Of a DNA stretch of 64,000 nucleotides, positions 53,431-64,000 are shown in pieces. Source of the DNA: Elsinoe arachidis (lineage: Eukaryota > Ascomycota > Dothideomycetes > Myriangiales > Elsinoaceae); contig JAAPAX010000004.1 of the NCBI GenBank assembly GCA_013372555.1, positions 2,170,001 to 2,234,000 of the forward strand, written 5' to 3'. Under the pieces are notes generated by a model, which saw nothing but the letters and a program-made list of their open reading frames with translations, did not search any database and had not been told where the DNA came from. The position numbers were made by a program, and so were the translations under genes. How positions within the stretch are numbered: position 1 is the first letter of the stretch; each line of letters opens with the position of its first letter.

Positions 53431-54104
53431 TTTATACCTAAACACCACTTCTAACGCGGTTTATACCCCCCATGAAGCTGTAATTAAGCTAGATAACTGA
53501 CTAATATAGGATTTAAGGGTGTACTAATGTTATAATTGCTTAATATCTCTACCTAAGCTCGAATTAGCTATTAGCGCACTCTTACTAATTTCCTCGACTT
53601 CTCTATAGCGTTACTACTACTAGACAGCTTAATCGAGAGTTCTAAGCAATCTCCGACTCCTTAGCTAGAGAGTAGTTGTGAGATTAATAAAGAGAGGTTA
53701 ACTATATATCCTATCTAATGTATAATATAATTATATACTTCTTTAGCTACTATAAGGTTATTACTACTATTAAACTTCGAGTAAACACCTACTCTGCCGA
53801 GCAATAGTAACACTCGGTTAAGTGCTTATAATGTTCGATTTCGAGAGTCTCTAGTATTAGAAGAGCTAGATAAATACTCTCCGAGTAGCTTATATTACTC
53901 TAGCTACTTAATAGCTAGTAAGCTACCTTTAACCTTCGAGTCTAAGCCTATCTATTCGTAGGCGCTAACCTATTATAAGAGAGGTAAAGCTTAAGCTACT
54001 ACTATAGAGACTAGTAAAGAGGAGAAGAAGCTAGTTATAAAGGCTATAAAGAAGACTCCGCTAAGGTAGCTAAGAAAAGAGACTAAGAATGCTACTAGTC
54101 TAAG
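53431..54104. mobile_element. old RIP relic, left part (interrupted by Gypsy-2)
   Basis: RIP-type sequence of unknown origin, continuing at 60326-60713 on the other side of Gypsy-2. One plus-strand frame near 53930-54090 reads FESKPIYS then ALTYYKRGKA and a Lys/Glu-rich helix, but I cannot assign it to a family. It ends with the CTAAG that became the Gypsy-2 target duplication. Confidence 0.55.
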
Positions 54105-54309
54105 TAATACGAGATGGATACAAACTAGATTTAGTCTAGACCTATGTCGGATTAATCACGTGATCCCGGCATCGCGGCCCGGGCTTCTAGCCGCTTAGCC
54201 CTCGATATTACGCGTGCTTTGTACTTTAGTCTTCTTCTTCTTCTTCTTCTAAGTCTCGATATCTTAACGAATAGACACAATTAACCTCTTATCTTGCTAG
54301 TCGTGATTA
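54105..54309 (+). repeat. Gypsy-2 5' LTR
   Basis: 205 bp, including a CTT microsatellite (seven units) and a GC-rich core CCCGGCATCGCGGCCCGGG. It differs from the 3' LTR at 12 positions, all transitions. Confidence 0.93.
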
Positions 54310-54639
54310 CTATATCGAGACTTCGTAGAACCGCGACTAAGCGATAGAGCTATCGAATTATCTAGTTATCCTACTACTCGCGTAACCTCTAATAACTAAC
54401 ACTTACGAAGAATCGAAGAACTAAAGAAGAAGCTATTATAACTATAGTTCCCGCGTATACTACTATAGATCCTCGCTGCTGCCGTGTAGGTTAATACTAC
54501 GAATAAGAAGAAGGTAATAAGTTAAGTTATAGACGACTCTTGAAGGAAGTAGGCTACTAGCTAAATTTTTAATATCCCCTTTATTACGCGTTGACTTTTA
54601 CACTACGAATCACGACTAACCTCGCCGAGCATAGCTTAA

Positions 54640-56060
54640 TCTAACCCCGGCGACGACTGCTACATAAGCAAGATAAACCTCCCTACCGACGACAATAACG
54701 AAGCTATCTAGTCGGCCTATTATAACCTCTTTATCCTATCCGACGCCGACCTTAGAAAGAAGCTCTAAGAGACGGATAGTATAAGCACTCTACGTAAGGC
54801 CTTTAAGTTTATTAAGTCCACCTTCGACAGGTAGGTCGAAGTGCGTAATGCCGCTTATTCCGATATCCTCGATCTACGTAACTAACTTAATACTGCTTAA
54901 GCCGAGCTAGCTATAGCTAATAGTACTATAGACAACCTTACTATCTAAGCTGCACGCTACCTCTCCGAAGTTAGCAATCTTAGGTCCGAGCTAGCGTAGC
55001 TAAGAGCCGAGATAGAGCGCGCTATACTAGCTCCTTCCGTGCGAGGTACTACCTTGTTAGAGAAGATACTAGACCTCGCTATGTTTAGTAGCGGCACTCC
55101 AGAGCAGTTCGAGGTCTTTAAGTATTAGATGAAGAATAAGATACGCACTAACGCTAACCGCTATCTAACTAAGGCGACCCGATTCGTATACCTCTACTCT
55201 CGCCTCTCTAGAGAAGCTTATATCCTTATTATAGACTCCGCCGGAGACGACATCCTCGACATTAGTACTAGCCTAGCTCTATTAGCCTAGCGCTTCGAAG
55301 ACCCTAACTATAAAGCTACCGCACGCGCTTAGTTCGCTAGTCTCTTCTAGCGTAATACCTCTTTTAACTCCTTTATTAGCGAGTTTAACAAGTATGCCCT
55401 TCGCGCTAAGATCGCTAACAACAAGTAGCTCTACTAGTTATACTAGAAGATCTCTAGTGAGCTGCGCGCTGCCCTTGTCAACTTCGACACTAACGATCTT
55501 ACCGCCTTTATCGCTAAGGCTCGTGCTACTAACTATAACATCTAATAGAGTAACCTTATTACTAAGCGCACTTAGGCTCTGCGCTCTGTGCCAGCTATAA
55601 GCTACGCCTCTAGCGCTCCGACTTGTGCTCTCTATTCTACCTTAGCTCCTGCTACTTCTCCTGCTACCTTCCGCTCTATAGCCGGAGGTGCTCTGTAGCC
55701 TTTCTGCCCTCCTTAGCCTCTAATCTATTACACTTGCGGAAAGCCTAGCTACATCTCTACTAAGTATATAGCTAGCGCTATAGAGAAGGCTGCCTATGCT
55801 GCTACTCGCTCTACACGCACTATCGGTGCTATAGAGGCCGCCGAAATCTAACAGCTCTAGGACTGTCTAGCCGAGTTAAATAACTAAGTTACCTCTAACT
55901 CGGCTCACGACATAGATCGAGTTTAGCCTTAGTTCGACCCTGACATAGATTACGAGTTAGCTGACCTATCTAGCTAGGGAAACGACTAGCTAGAGAACGA
56001 GTCCTATCCTCTAGCGGAACAAGAGCAATTCGAGATGAACCCGGAGGTATACAGTTAATA
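54640..56060 (+). pseudogene. Gypsy-2 gag, RIP-inactivated
   Basis: A continuous frame of about 470 codons interrupted only by TAG/TAA. It opens with an acidic helical part (DADLRKKL, AFKFIKSTFDR), then a coiled coil (ELAIANSTIDNLTI), the capsid-like region (GTPEQFEVFKY, SREAYILI, FEDPNYKATARAQF, ELRAALVNFDT) and a zinc knuckle near 55725. The knuckle reads YYTCGKPSYISTKY, with two Cys to Tyr, Gly to Ser and His to Tyr. It ends EMNPEVYS at about 56058. Confidence 0.82.
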
Positions 56061-59000
56061 AATAGCGTCGTTAGCTACTACATTCCCGCTATCATAACTC
56101 CTATCACTATCTATGACCCCTATAACCGCTCTCGTACTATTATACTTTAAGCCTTCATCGACACTAGCGCGCTTATTAGCGCCGCTGTTAATTATAACGT
56201 CCTTAACAAGTTAAAGAGCTTCGGCTGCCCCGTCGCGCTAGCTAGTTCTATTTAGCTCTAAGCCTACAACAGCGTTCTAACAGAATAAGTTACTTATAGC
56301 GTCCCCCTTACTACTACTATCTCGGGCAAGCTAAACGCTCTTACTACCTTCCGCATTATAGATATTAGCTATTTTAACATCATCCTCGGCCTCGGCTAGC
56401 TTAAAGCTAACAAGGCTACTATCGACTATAAACACAGCTAAGTCACGTATAAAGAAGAGTTTTCACTAGTCGTCGTTAAGCAGCAGTAGCCGTAGCTAAT
56501 TAAAGAGCTAGGATCTAGATCCGAGCTAGGCTTAGATCTAGGAGTCCAACTCGGCAAAGCCCCTACTCTAGTTTAGAACCGGTTCGGATCTAGTTTAACT
56601 CGCGAACTAGATTCTAGCTCGGACGCCGAGATGGACCGCTCTAGTCTATATCGCCTACTAGCTCTTAGGTCGAACTTTAAGCTAAATCAGGGAGAGTTTA
56701 AGCTAGCCTCCTATAGCACTTAGTTAATGTATAAGTTCTCTTACGTACCTACCTACGTGAACGACACTAAGCTAGAGAGACCCACGATTGCTTTTATTAG
56801 TACTACAGCCTTTGCGTCGCAAGCTAAGTACACCGGCTACGAGGTGTTTGCTATCTCTGTAAAAGATATCAAAGACTACTACCGTTTAGCCTCTAAACCG
56901 GAACTGGACCCTATAGAGGTCCTACTGCCGGAGCTATGTAAGTTTACTAACGTCTTCTCTAAGGAGCAATCTAACACCCTACTAATGCACTAATTAGAGT
57001 TCGATAACTGCATCGTTCTAAAGGACAGCGCTAAGCTACTACACACTAACCCCCTTTGCCGCCTCTTGCCTAAGGAGCTTGATATAGTAGAGCAGTTCAT
57101 CCGCGAACACCTCGATAAGGGTTTCGTTACTCTAAGCTCTGCGAGCTACTCGTTGCCTATCCTCTTCGTCCGCAAGCCTAACGGAGAGCTCTACCTCTAC
57201 GTCGATTACTGCAGCCTAAACGAAGTTACTAAGTGTAACGTCTACCCGCTACTGCTTATCGAGGAAACGCTTACTTACGTTAGTAAAGCTAAGTAGTTTA
57301 GCAAAATCGACATCTGTTAAGCCTTCTACTGCCTTCGTAACTCTATCGACTATAAAGACCTTACTACGTTCTCTACACGAATAGGCAACTTTAAGTAGTT
57401 AGTGATGCTCTTTAGCCTTACTAACGCCCTAGCTGTGTAGTAGAGGTTTATAAATTACAACTTCGTCGACATGCTAGAACGCTTCGTGTCGATTTATCTC
57501 GACGATATTCTTATCTATACAGACGGCATGCGCCGGAAGCACGCTAAGCACATTAAGCTAGTACTCTAGCAACTCCGCGAGCTTAGCCTTAACGCTAACA
57601 TCAAGAAGAGCGAGTTCTACCTAACAGAAGTAAAGTACCTCGGCATTATTGTTAGCCGAGATAGAGTTAAGATAGACCCTAAGAAGGTGGAAGCTGTTAG
57701 AGCATAGAAGCAACTAGCCCCTAGGAACACTACTTAAGTGCGAAGCTTTATTAGCTTTTGCAGCTATTATCGCCGCTTTATTAAGGGATTTAGCACTATC
57801 GCTAAGCCGCTAAATAATCTGCTCAAGAAGGATGCTACTCTATAGAACGACAAGTACATAGCTGCCTTTAACTACATAAAGCACGCCGTTACTAGCGTAC
57901 TAGTCCTTGCGCACTTCGACTGTATAAAGCAAATCGTGCTTAAGACTAACGCTTCGGACACTACCACCGCTAGCGTTCTATTATAGTATAACGACTCCGA
58001 CGTGCTCCGCCCTATTACCTTCTTTAGTAAATCTATAAGCGAAGCCGAGCGTAACTATACTATCTACAACAAGGAACTTCTAGCTATCGTCTAAGCCTTC
58101 GAAGAGTAGGCTCCTAAGCTTATAACCGCTTAGCCTAATAAGACTATCTAAGTCCTTACTGACTACTAGTCGCTAATGTACTTTATAAGGACTTAGAAGC
58201 TATTACGCTACTAAGCACGCTAGGCGCTCTATCTCGCATAGTTTAACTTTAAAATCATGTACAGGCCTAGTGTAGCCAATAGCAAAGCCGACGCTCTTAC
58301 TAGAAGAAATAGAGACGTACTACGTTCTAAAGAAGACCTAAACCTCCGTTAGACACTACTACTATTAAAGGTGCTCGATTTATGCATTATTAACGAGCTA
58401 AATCCAGGTCACATCCGAACTAGATTACTAATTCAGGCTAAACTAAAATCTAGTTCGCTATCTAGTTCGCTATCTAGTTCGCTATCTAGTTTACTATCTA
58501 CACCGTTACCTATCTCGGCTGCCGAGCTAGAGGTCTATGTGGCACCTATCTTAGCCTCTAAAAACTAGCCTTTACCGCTATTTAACGAAGTAGCTAAAGC
58601 TAACCTATAGGACCCCGATTTTAAGTTAGTTCGTAGCGTCTACTATATAACAGAGGCCTTCCCAAAGAGGAAATAGTTACTGTTGACCGACGTCACTATC
58701 GAGAAGGGGATACTATAGGCCGATAGCCGCTTGATTGTCCTCTATTGTATAGCCGCAAAAGTCATACAGGAAGTTTATAACTCGAAGGATTACGTACACG
58801 GAGGAGCCGCTAAGACAGCTACTATAATTAAGATAACCTTCTATATCCCTAGATGCGATAGCAACGTAAAGAGGTTCGTTGCTAACTGCTACAACTATAA
58901 GCGTTTAAAAGCTCGCTATAGTCTCCTAGCTAGCCTCCTATTACCTCTATCTATTCCGGAAAGGCCTTAGTAGTATATTACTATAGACTTCGTTACTAGT

Positions 59001-60100
59001 CTACCTCTAGTAGACAGCTATAACGCTATGCTCTATGTCGTTAACTGCCTAACTAAAGAATAACACTTAATCTCTTACTTCTCCGGCGATAGAGGCATAT
59101 TAGCGTTTAAGACCGCTAAGCTCTTGTTCTTCTACGTGTAGAAACTGTATAGTCTACCCGATAGCATCACTTCCGATCGTAGTCCTTAGTTCGTTAGCGA
59201 CGTTTAGAACAGGCTCTGCTAGATCCTGAAGATTACAGCTAAGCTCTCTACTATAGGGCACCTCTAGACAGACGGCTAGTTAGAAGTTATAAACCGCAAG
59301 TTCGAGCAAGTTATCTGTTTATACGCTATACGCTTTAGTAATTAGACTCTCGTTCTGCTAGTCGTAGAGTTCTCTACAAATGCTAGCCTCTTGGATAGTA
59401 CTAAGTTATTACTGTTCGAAGTAATAAGAGGTTATAGGCTAAGGATAAGCTTCTAACTACCTTCCGATGCGCCGTTAAGAAGAGCTAAGCTTAATAAGGC
59501 TAACATCTACGCTCTCGCTAAGCGGCTAGAAGAGGCGTTAGCTATCGCCAAGACTAACCTCGCTATCGCTTAATCACGTATAGTGGAGTAGGCTAACAAG
59601 CACCGGCTGCCGATAGAATTCGAGGTTAGCGATCTAGTATAGCTATTGACAAAGAACCTCTACCTACATAGCAACCCTAAGCTACTACCAAAAAGAGTCG
59701 GTCCCTACAAGGTATTAGAGAAACGCTTACCGCTAGTATATAAGCTTAATCTACTAACTATGCTATAGCGTGTACACTCTGTGTTTTACGCTAACCTCCT
59801 CACTAAGCATCCGAACGACCCTCTACTAGGTTAAGCTTTCGAGGAACTACCGCTAATAGAGGTTAACGGTAAAGAGGAATATAAGGTAGATAACGTTATT
59901 AACGTATATACACTACGTAGTAAACTCGTCGCTCGCGTAAGCTAGAAGAGCTATCTAGAAGACCTTACTTAGTAGCTAATCGACAACCTTAAAGGGGCAG
60001 CTAATGTACTATATAACTATTTAGATATACACAAGGATAAGCTAAGGCTAAGCTAGATTAATAGAGAACCTATACGATAGCGTTTAAGAGCAAACGCGCT
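56061..60100 (+). pseudogene. Gypsy-2 pol, RIP-inactivated
   Basis: Protease core AFIDTSALIS (normally DTG/DSG) is at about 56160. Reverse transcriptase begins ELDIVEQFIREHLDKGF (57076), with LPILFVRKPNGELYLYVDYCSLN, YLDD intact at 57495-57506, and then YLGIIVSRDRVKIDPKKVEAV. RNase H shows LKTNASDTTTASVL and ADALTRR. The integrase zinc domain is near 58790 (YVHGGAAKTATIIKITFYIP, NCYNYKRLK), and the catalytic core has ITIDFVTSLP and LQTDGQLEVINRKFEQV. The C-terminal EYKVDNVINVYTLRSK and LIDNLKGAANVLYNYLD align with a chromodomain. Many Gln and Trp codons are stops. Confidence 0.9.
58449..58496 (+). repeat. four tandem 12-bp units in Gypsy-2 pol
   Basis: Units TCTAGTTCGCTA at 58449, 58461 and 58473, and a fourth at 58485 with two changes. 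It encodes a Ser/Leu run in the linker between RNase H and integrase. A local slippage repeat, probably without function. Confidence 0.85.
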
Positions 60101-60115
60101 TAAGAAGGGAGGTAG

Positions 60116-60320
60116 TAATACGAGATAGATACGAACTAGATTTAGTCTAGACCTATGTCGGATTAATTACGTAATCCCGGCATCGCGGCCCGAGCTTCCG
60201 GCCGCTTAGCCCTCGATATCACGCGTGCTTTGTACTTTAGTCTTCTTCTTCTTCTTCTTCTAAGTCTCGATATCTTAACGAATAGACGTAATTAACCTCT
60301 TATCTTGCTAGTCGTAATCA
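60116..60320 (+). repeat. Gypsy-2 3' LTR
   Basis: 205 bp, ending AATCA and followed by the CTAAG duplication. It is preceded by the purine tract at 60102-60115. Confidence 0.93.
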
Positions 60321-60325
60321 CTAAG

Positions 60326-60713
60326 AACCTACGCTTGCGCTAAGAGTAACTCCTAGTAACCTCTCCGAGCACTAGACAATAGCGATACTAATAAACAAAC
60401 ACTATAAGGGGCTTTAGGGGCTTAGAAAGGTACTTAGCGCTCTATCTCTAATACTATAAGTACTTGTAGTATAGTATTATTATCGCCGAGGAGTTAGTAA
60501 CTATTAAGCTAATAGGAGGCTTTACTACTAGCTAGCTCGCAGCTACGAGTTGTTAATTTTCTTCTATAGTGGATTACTAACCTTAATAGAGACGTAATTA
60601 GTAATATAGAGAGTGCTAGTAATACTACTAATAGTCTATTTAGACTCTAGCTAGATTTAACTAACCTCGTCGACTGTATTACTAGTTAAAGAGGAGTCGA
60701 TAAGCGCTTTAAG
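60326..60713. mobile_element. old RIP relic, right part
   Basis: 388 bp of RIP-type sequence between Gypsy-2 and the Copia LTR; probably the continuation of 53431-54104. No family recognised. Confidence 0.5.
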
Positions 60714-60855
60714 TGTTGTAACTTAAAGGCTAGTATAGCTTCTCTAGTACTAAAGAACTAGTACTAATAAGTTAGTACACGTATAGTAGATAATTAGTTA
60801 TTATAACTCTCTAAATGAAACATACGTCTCTCGATCTAATTTGCTAAGTATAACA
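60714..60855 (+). repeat. Copia 5' LTR
   Basis: 142 bp, starting TGTTGTAACTTAAAGG and ending TATAACA, directly followed by the primer-binding site. It is shorter than the solo copy at 45216 because it lacks the internal duplication. Confidence 0.88.
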
Positions 60856-60875
60856 GGTTATAAGCCTAGCGCTTC
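60856..60875 (+). other. primer-binding site complementary to initiator tRNA-Met anticodon arm
   Basis: GGTTATAAGCCTAGCGCTTC directly abuts the LTR. Reversing two RIP-type changes gives GGTTATGAGCCCAGCG, which is complementary to the anticodon-loop side of eukaryotic initiator tRNA-Met (CTCATAACC with the CAT anticodon). This is the half-tRNA priming mode known from Drosophila copia. Confidence 0.7.
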
Positions 60876-60899
60876 TTAAGAAGTACTTAAAGCTATAGC

Positions 60900-63800
60900 A
60901 AATTAAGTGTGTTATTATTAAAAGGATTATTAAGCCGCCTATATTAGATTTCTAGACTAGCTATATTAGGATAAATACTTATAGTAGCCTATATACATCC
61001 TTTGTTAAACAGCTTAATAGACTAATTAAAAGTATCTATTAATTACCTTTTAGCTAATTAACATGTCCTTAGAAGGCTTAAACAAAATCTATAAAACTTA
61101 AATTCTTAAGAGAGAGAGTAATTATAATATCTAGAGAGTAACTCTAGAAGTTATCCTTATTAAGAAGAATATTATTAGTTATATATTTAGTAACCTTAAC
61201 TAGATTAATAAGTAAGAGCCTCCTCTACTAACTAACTACCTAGGGGGTGTTAATAGTATCTTCTATAAAGTAGAGATAAAGAAATAGTAAAAGAATAATA
61301 GAATTATATATAAAATTATTATATTAAAGCTCTATAAGTCTATTAGACCTTACTATAGAACTACTCTAAAGACTACAAAGGACCTTATAATAACTATTAA
61401 AGCTATATTTAGACTAATAGTAATTTATAAGCTTTATTAATCTATTAGGAAGCTCTACTAAGTAGTTCTTCTATTTAATAATAATATATTAGAGTACTAT
61501 AAAAACTTTTAGAGGTGTATTTATTAGTATAACATTATAGTAGAATAAAAAGCTCTTACTACTAGCTAATAGGCTTATTTCTATAGCGTCTTAGGTCCTT
61601 ATATTATAACACTCTTTGTAATAGGCACTAAGGGGGCTAAATAGCTTAGGAATTAGAGGTTAACTCTCTAACCTAATATACTACTTAAGGTAATAATAGC
61701 TTCTCTAAGGAGAGAAAGACTACTTCTTAAGAAAAATAATCTAATATTTGTAGCTACTAGTTACATTAAAGACTAATATATATAGTATACTTACTATGCT
61801 TATTTAAATACTAACTGCTTTAAGTAGTATCCTAAGAAAGCTTCTAAAGGCTAGAGCAATAAGAAGAATAGTAAAGGCAAGAGTAATAAAAGAATAAAAA
61901 ATAACTCTAAAGGTAAGACTAAAGAGAAGTTAGATAAAGTAAAAGGCTATTTAGTAGTAGATAAGGAACCTAAACCTAAGAGTCTAGAATCTAATAAATA
62001 TAATAATAGAGACTCTATTATAAGTAAAGGAGCTATTATTATATCCTTATTATAGAGTAGTATAAATTATAATAACTATATCTAGGATTCTAGAGTATTA
62101 AAACACTTTATTAATAATAGATTATAGTTTACTAATATCTATATTATAAAGAAGTCTCTTAGAATTAGTTAGACTCTTAGAATCTAAAGCCTTATTTAGA
62201 TAGAAGTTAGAACTATAGTTCTTACTATTATAAACAAGACTAGTAAGAAGACTACTATTAGTCTTAAAGGCTATATCTATTCTCTATTATTCCCTTATAA
62301 TCTTATTTCCTCTAGGAAGATTACTAGAGTAGAAGGTATTAAACTCTTTAAACTCTAGCTCCTTAATAAGTATAATAAGGAAGTAGAAACACTTAAGATA
62401 GATAGTAATATTAAATAGCTTTAAAACTTTAAGGTTTATAAGAGTAATAACAACCTTTATCTAAAGAAGACTACCTTTAGAAGGGACCTAAGCTATATTA
62501 TAGTAAATCTAGCTATAGCTAGAACTACTAAGGTAACATCTAAGAGATAGTATTAGAGGCTTAGTTACTCTAGAAGTATAGTAATAACTTATATAAAGAA
62601 CCTTACTATAGAGATAGAAGAGTTCTTATTATCTAAACTTAGCTACTGCCTACTATATATAGTATTAAAGGTATAACGAGTTATATTAAGGAAGCTAAGA
62701 ATACCTCTATCTTACTTACTAGATAAGCTATATATTAACCTTATAGGTCTAATTAAATCTCTATTATATAAAGGGCACAGGTATAGTATGTTTACTACCT
62801 ATAGGAAGAGTAACTTTAAGAGCTAGAGGACTTTACTTACTAAAGACTAAGTATTTAGCTTTATTAAGTATACTTCCCTATATAATAGCAAAGTATATAA
62901 TAAAGTATCCTTCCTCTAGATCTTAGATAGTAGTAGTAAATTCTTAAGCCTAGAGCTTAGAGTAAAGATTTAAGCCTAAGGTTAGAGATGGAATATCTTA
63001 TTACTATATACTTACTATTAAAATAGTAGAGTAGAGTTAATTAACAAGATAGTTACTATTAGAATAAGATATATCTTTATTAACTATAGAATCCCTCTAG
63101 AGTTCTAGAACCTAGTTATTAAATTTGCTATTTATGTTATTAATAGGACTACTTATACTAAAACTAAGAAAATTCCACTTTAGGTCCTATATAAAGACCT
63201 AAAGGTTACTACTAACTCTATCTTACTGTTATATATTAGACGCTTTAGCTATAGAGTATATATGTATAATTATAATATTCTAAGATTATATAAATTCTAA
63301 GTAAGAGCATAGCTTAGATAGTATATAGGAATATAAGCTAACTCTACTATAAATTACCTAGTTTAGTAGCTATACTAGTACTAAGCTAAGGGTAAATAGA
63401 AGAATAGGTTCTTCTTTACCTCTTATATAACATTTAATAAGGACCTTACCTACTTAGACTAGTCTTATATACCTATTAAATAACTATATATCCTATAGAC
63501 AAGGAATCTATAGATAGCTAGACCTAAGGCTTTATAGCTTTAGAAGGAGTAGACATTTATTAGCTAAAATAATATACAATTTAGTTATAAGAATCTAGAA
63601 ACCTTAGACTATTAATTCTAATAATACCTTTATAACACTTAGGCTAAAGATCCTTCCTTAGGAAGTAATAAACTCTATACTAAAGCTTAAACCTTTAAAT
63701 CTACTCTATCTAACACATCTATAACTTTATTTAGAATACCTTATTCTTTATAAGAACAGGAGGAGTCTTAGTTAGAGCCTCCTATCTAACAGAGAGAGTC

Positions 63801-64000
63801 TTAAATAGAGTCTTCTATTAAATATAATAATACTAAGGATCTTATAATACTCCTACTAGAAGTCCTAGAGGAGCCTTATTCTATATATAATCTACCTAAG
63901 TATAAGGCTAACTAGCTACTCCTATCTATAACTAATAAGGATATTAATATACTTATAACACTATTTTATACAACTCCTACTACTAGCAAAAGGAGAAGGT
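60900..64000 (+). pseudogene. Copia gag-pol (gag to integrase), RIP-inactivated, partial
   Basis: The frame is readable through many stops from about 60900. The most diagnostic part is the integrase end at about 62780-63200: YSMFTTYRKSNFKS, FLQILDSSSKFL, then NSRVELINKIVTIRIRYIFI and FAIYVINRTTYTKTKKIP. This is the Copia integrase pattern with the INRTP-like motif. Downstream YRVYMYNYNILRLYKF and a Gln/Ser/Glu-rich linker lead toward reverse transcriptase, which lies outside the window. Confidence 0.78.

Larger units (their letters stand above)
54105..60320 (+). mobile_element. complete Ty3/Gypsy chromovirus, RIP-degraded (Gypsy-2)
   Basis: A 6216-bp element on the plus strand. LTRs of 205 bp each (54105-54309, 60116-60320) align without gaps, flanked by the 5-bp duplication CTAAG (54100-54104, 60321-60325). 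The purine tract AAGAAGGGAGGTAG lies at 60102-60115. Order is gag (about 54640-56060), protease, reverse transcriptase, RNase H, integrase, chromodomain-like end. The LTRs are unrelated to those of Gypsy-1. The terminal TG is mutated to TA in both LTRs and the terminal CA to TA in the left one. Coding frames remain in register but hold many TAG/TAA stops. Confidence 0.95.
60714..64000 (+). mobile_element. Ty1/Copia retrotransposon, 5' part, RIP-degraded
   Basis: 5' LTR (60714-60855), primer site (60856-60875), gag and the start of pol; the element runs past the window end before reverse transcriptase. RIP is very strong: almost no CA or TG, base composition far more A/T-rich than in the Gypsy elements. 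The LTR matches the solo LTR at 45216-45494. Confidence 0.88.

Noticed and set aside
54229..54250. CTT microsatellite as an independent locus
   Set aside because: It is part of the Gypsy-2 LTR and occurs in both LTR copies.
58371..58568. Ser/Leu repeat ORF as a separate small gene
   Set aside because: It lies in frame inside degraded Gypsy-2 pol and comes from a 12-bp slippage repeat.
1..64000. tRNA, rRNA or CRISPR features
   Set aside because: No convincing cloverleaf B-box/T-arm pattern, rRNA core or regularly spaced repeats were seen by eye; a tRNA scan was not possible.

Overview
The window looks like a nuclear chromosome segment of a filamentous ascomycete (Pezizomycotina; a dothideomycete is my best guess, from general gene character rather than a search). 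Evidence: protein genes with short introns (mostly 43-64 nt, GT..AG, with CTAAC/CTGAC-like branch sites), clear fungal housekeeping orthologues, and blocks of repeat DNA saturated with C:G to T:A transitions at CpA/TpG, the signature of repeat-induced point mutation (RIP). No rRNA, tRNA or CRISPR was recognised.

Layout. 1-6 kb: partial old-yellow-enzyme gene, an HhH-GPD-like DNA repair gene, a GIT1-type glycerophosphodiester transporter and a drug:H+ antiporter. 6.5-9.3 kb: RIP-killed PIF/Harbinger-like DNA transposon with two convergent reading frames. 10.7-37.6 kb: gene-rich housekeeping part with an FAD monooxygenase, ATG13, a secreted ART-like protein, a small conserved protein, a MITE, CDC45, RPN7, ABD1, PEX11, DGK1, HIS5, an aquaglyceroporin, a CCDC124/Lso2-like protein and a Yrb30-like RanGTP-binding protein. 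37.6-45.1 kb: complete RIP-degraded Ty3/Gypsy chromovirus on the minus strand (174-bp LTRs, GCATT target duplication) carrying an extra antisense ORF. 45.2-45.5 kb: solo Copia LTR (CTTCT duplication). 45.6-53.2 kb: a second gene island with a BSD-domain gene, BFR2, a Cys-rich GPI-type secreted protein and two tandem paralogues of unknown function. 53.4-64 kb: an old RIP relic interrupted by a second complete Gypsy chromovirus on the plus strand (205-bp LTRs, CTAAG duplication), then the 5' part of a Ty1/Copia element that runs off the window.

Functional context. The core genes serve unrelated basic processes (replication, proteasome, mRNA capping, peroxisomes, lipid phosphorylation, histidine synthesis, autophagy, ribosome biogenesis); neighbours are mostly head-to-head or tail-to-tail with short spacers. 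Two promoters carry textbook sites: paired ACGCGT boxes before CDC45 and a TGACTCA box before HIS5. The fast-evolving candidates (secreted and paralogous unknown genes) lie next to the repeat blocks, the pattern called a two-speed genome. Coding coordinates were worked out by hand from splice signals, and exon sums were checked for divisibility by three.
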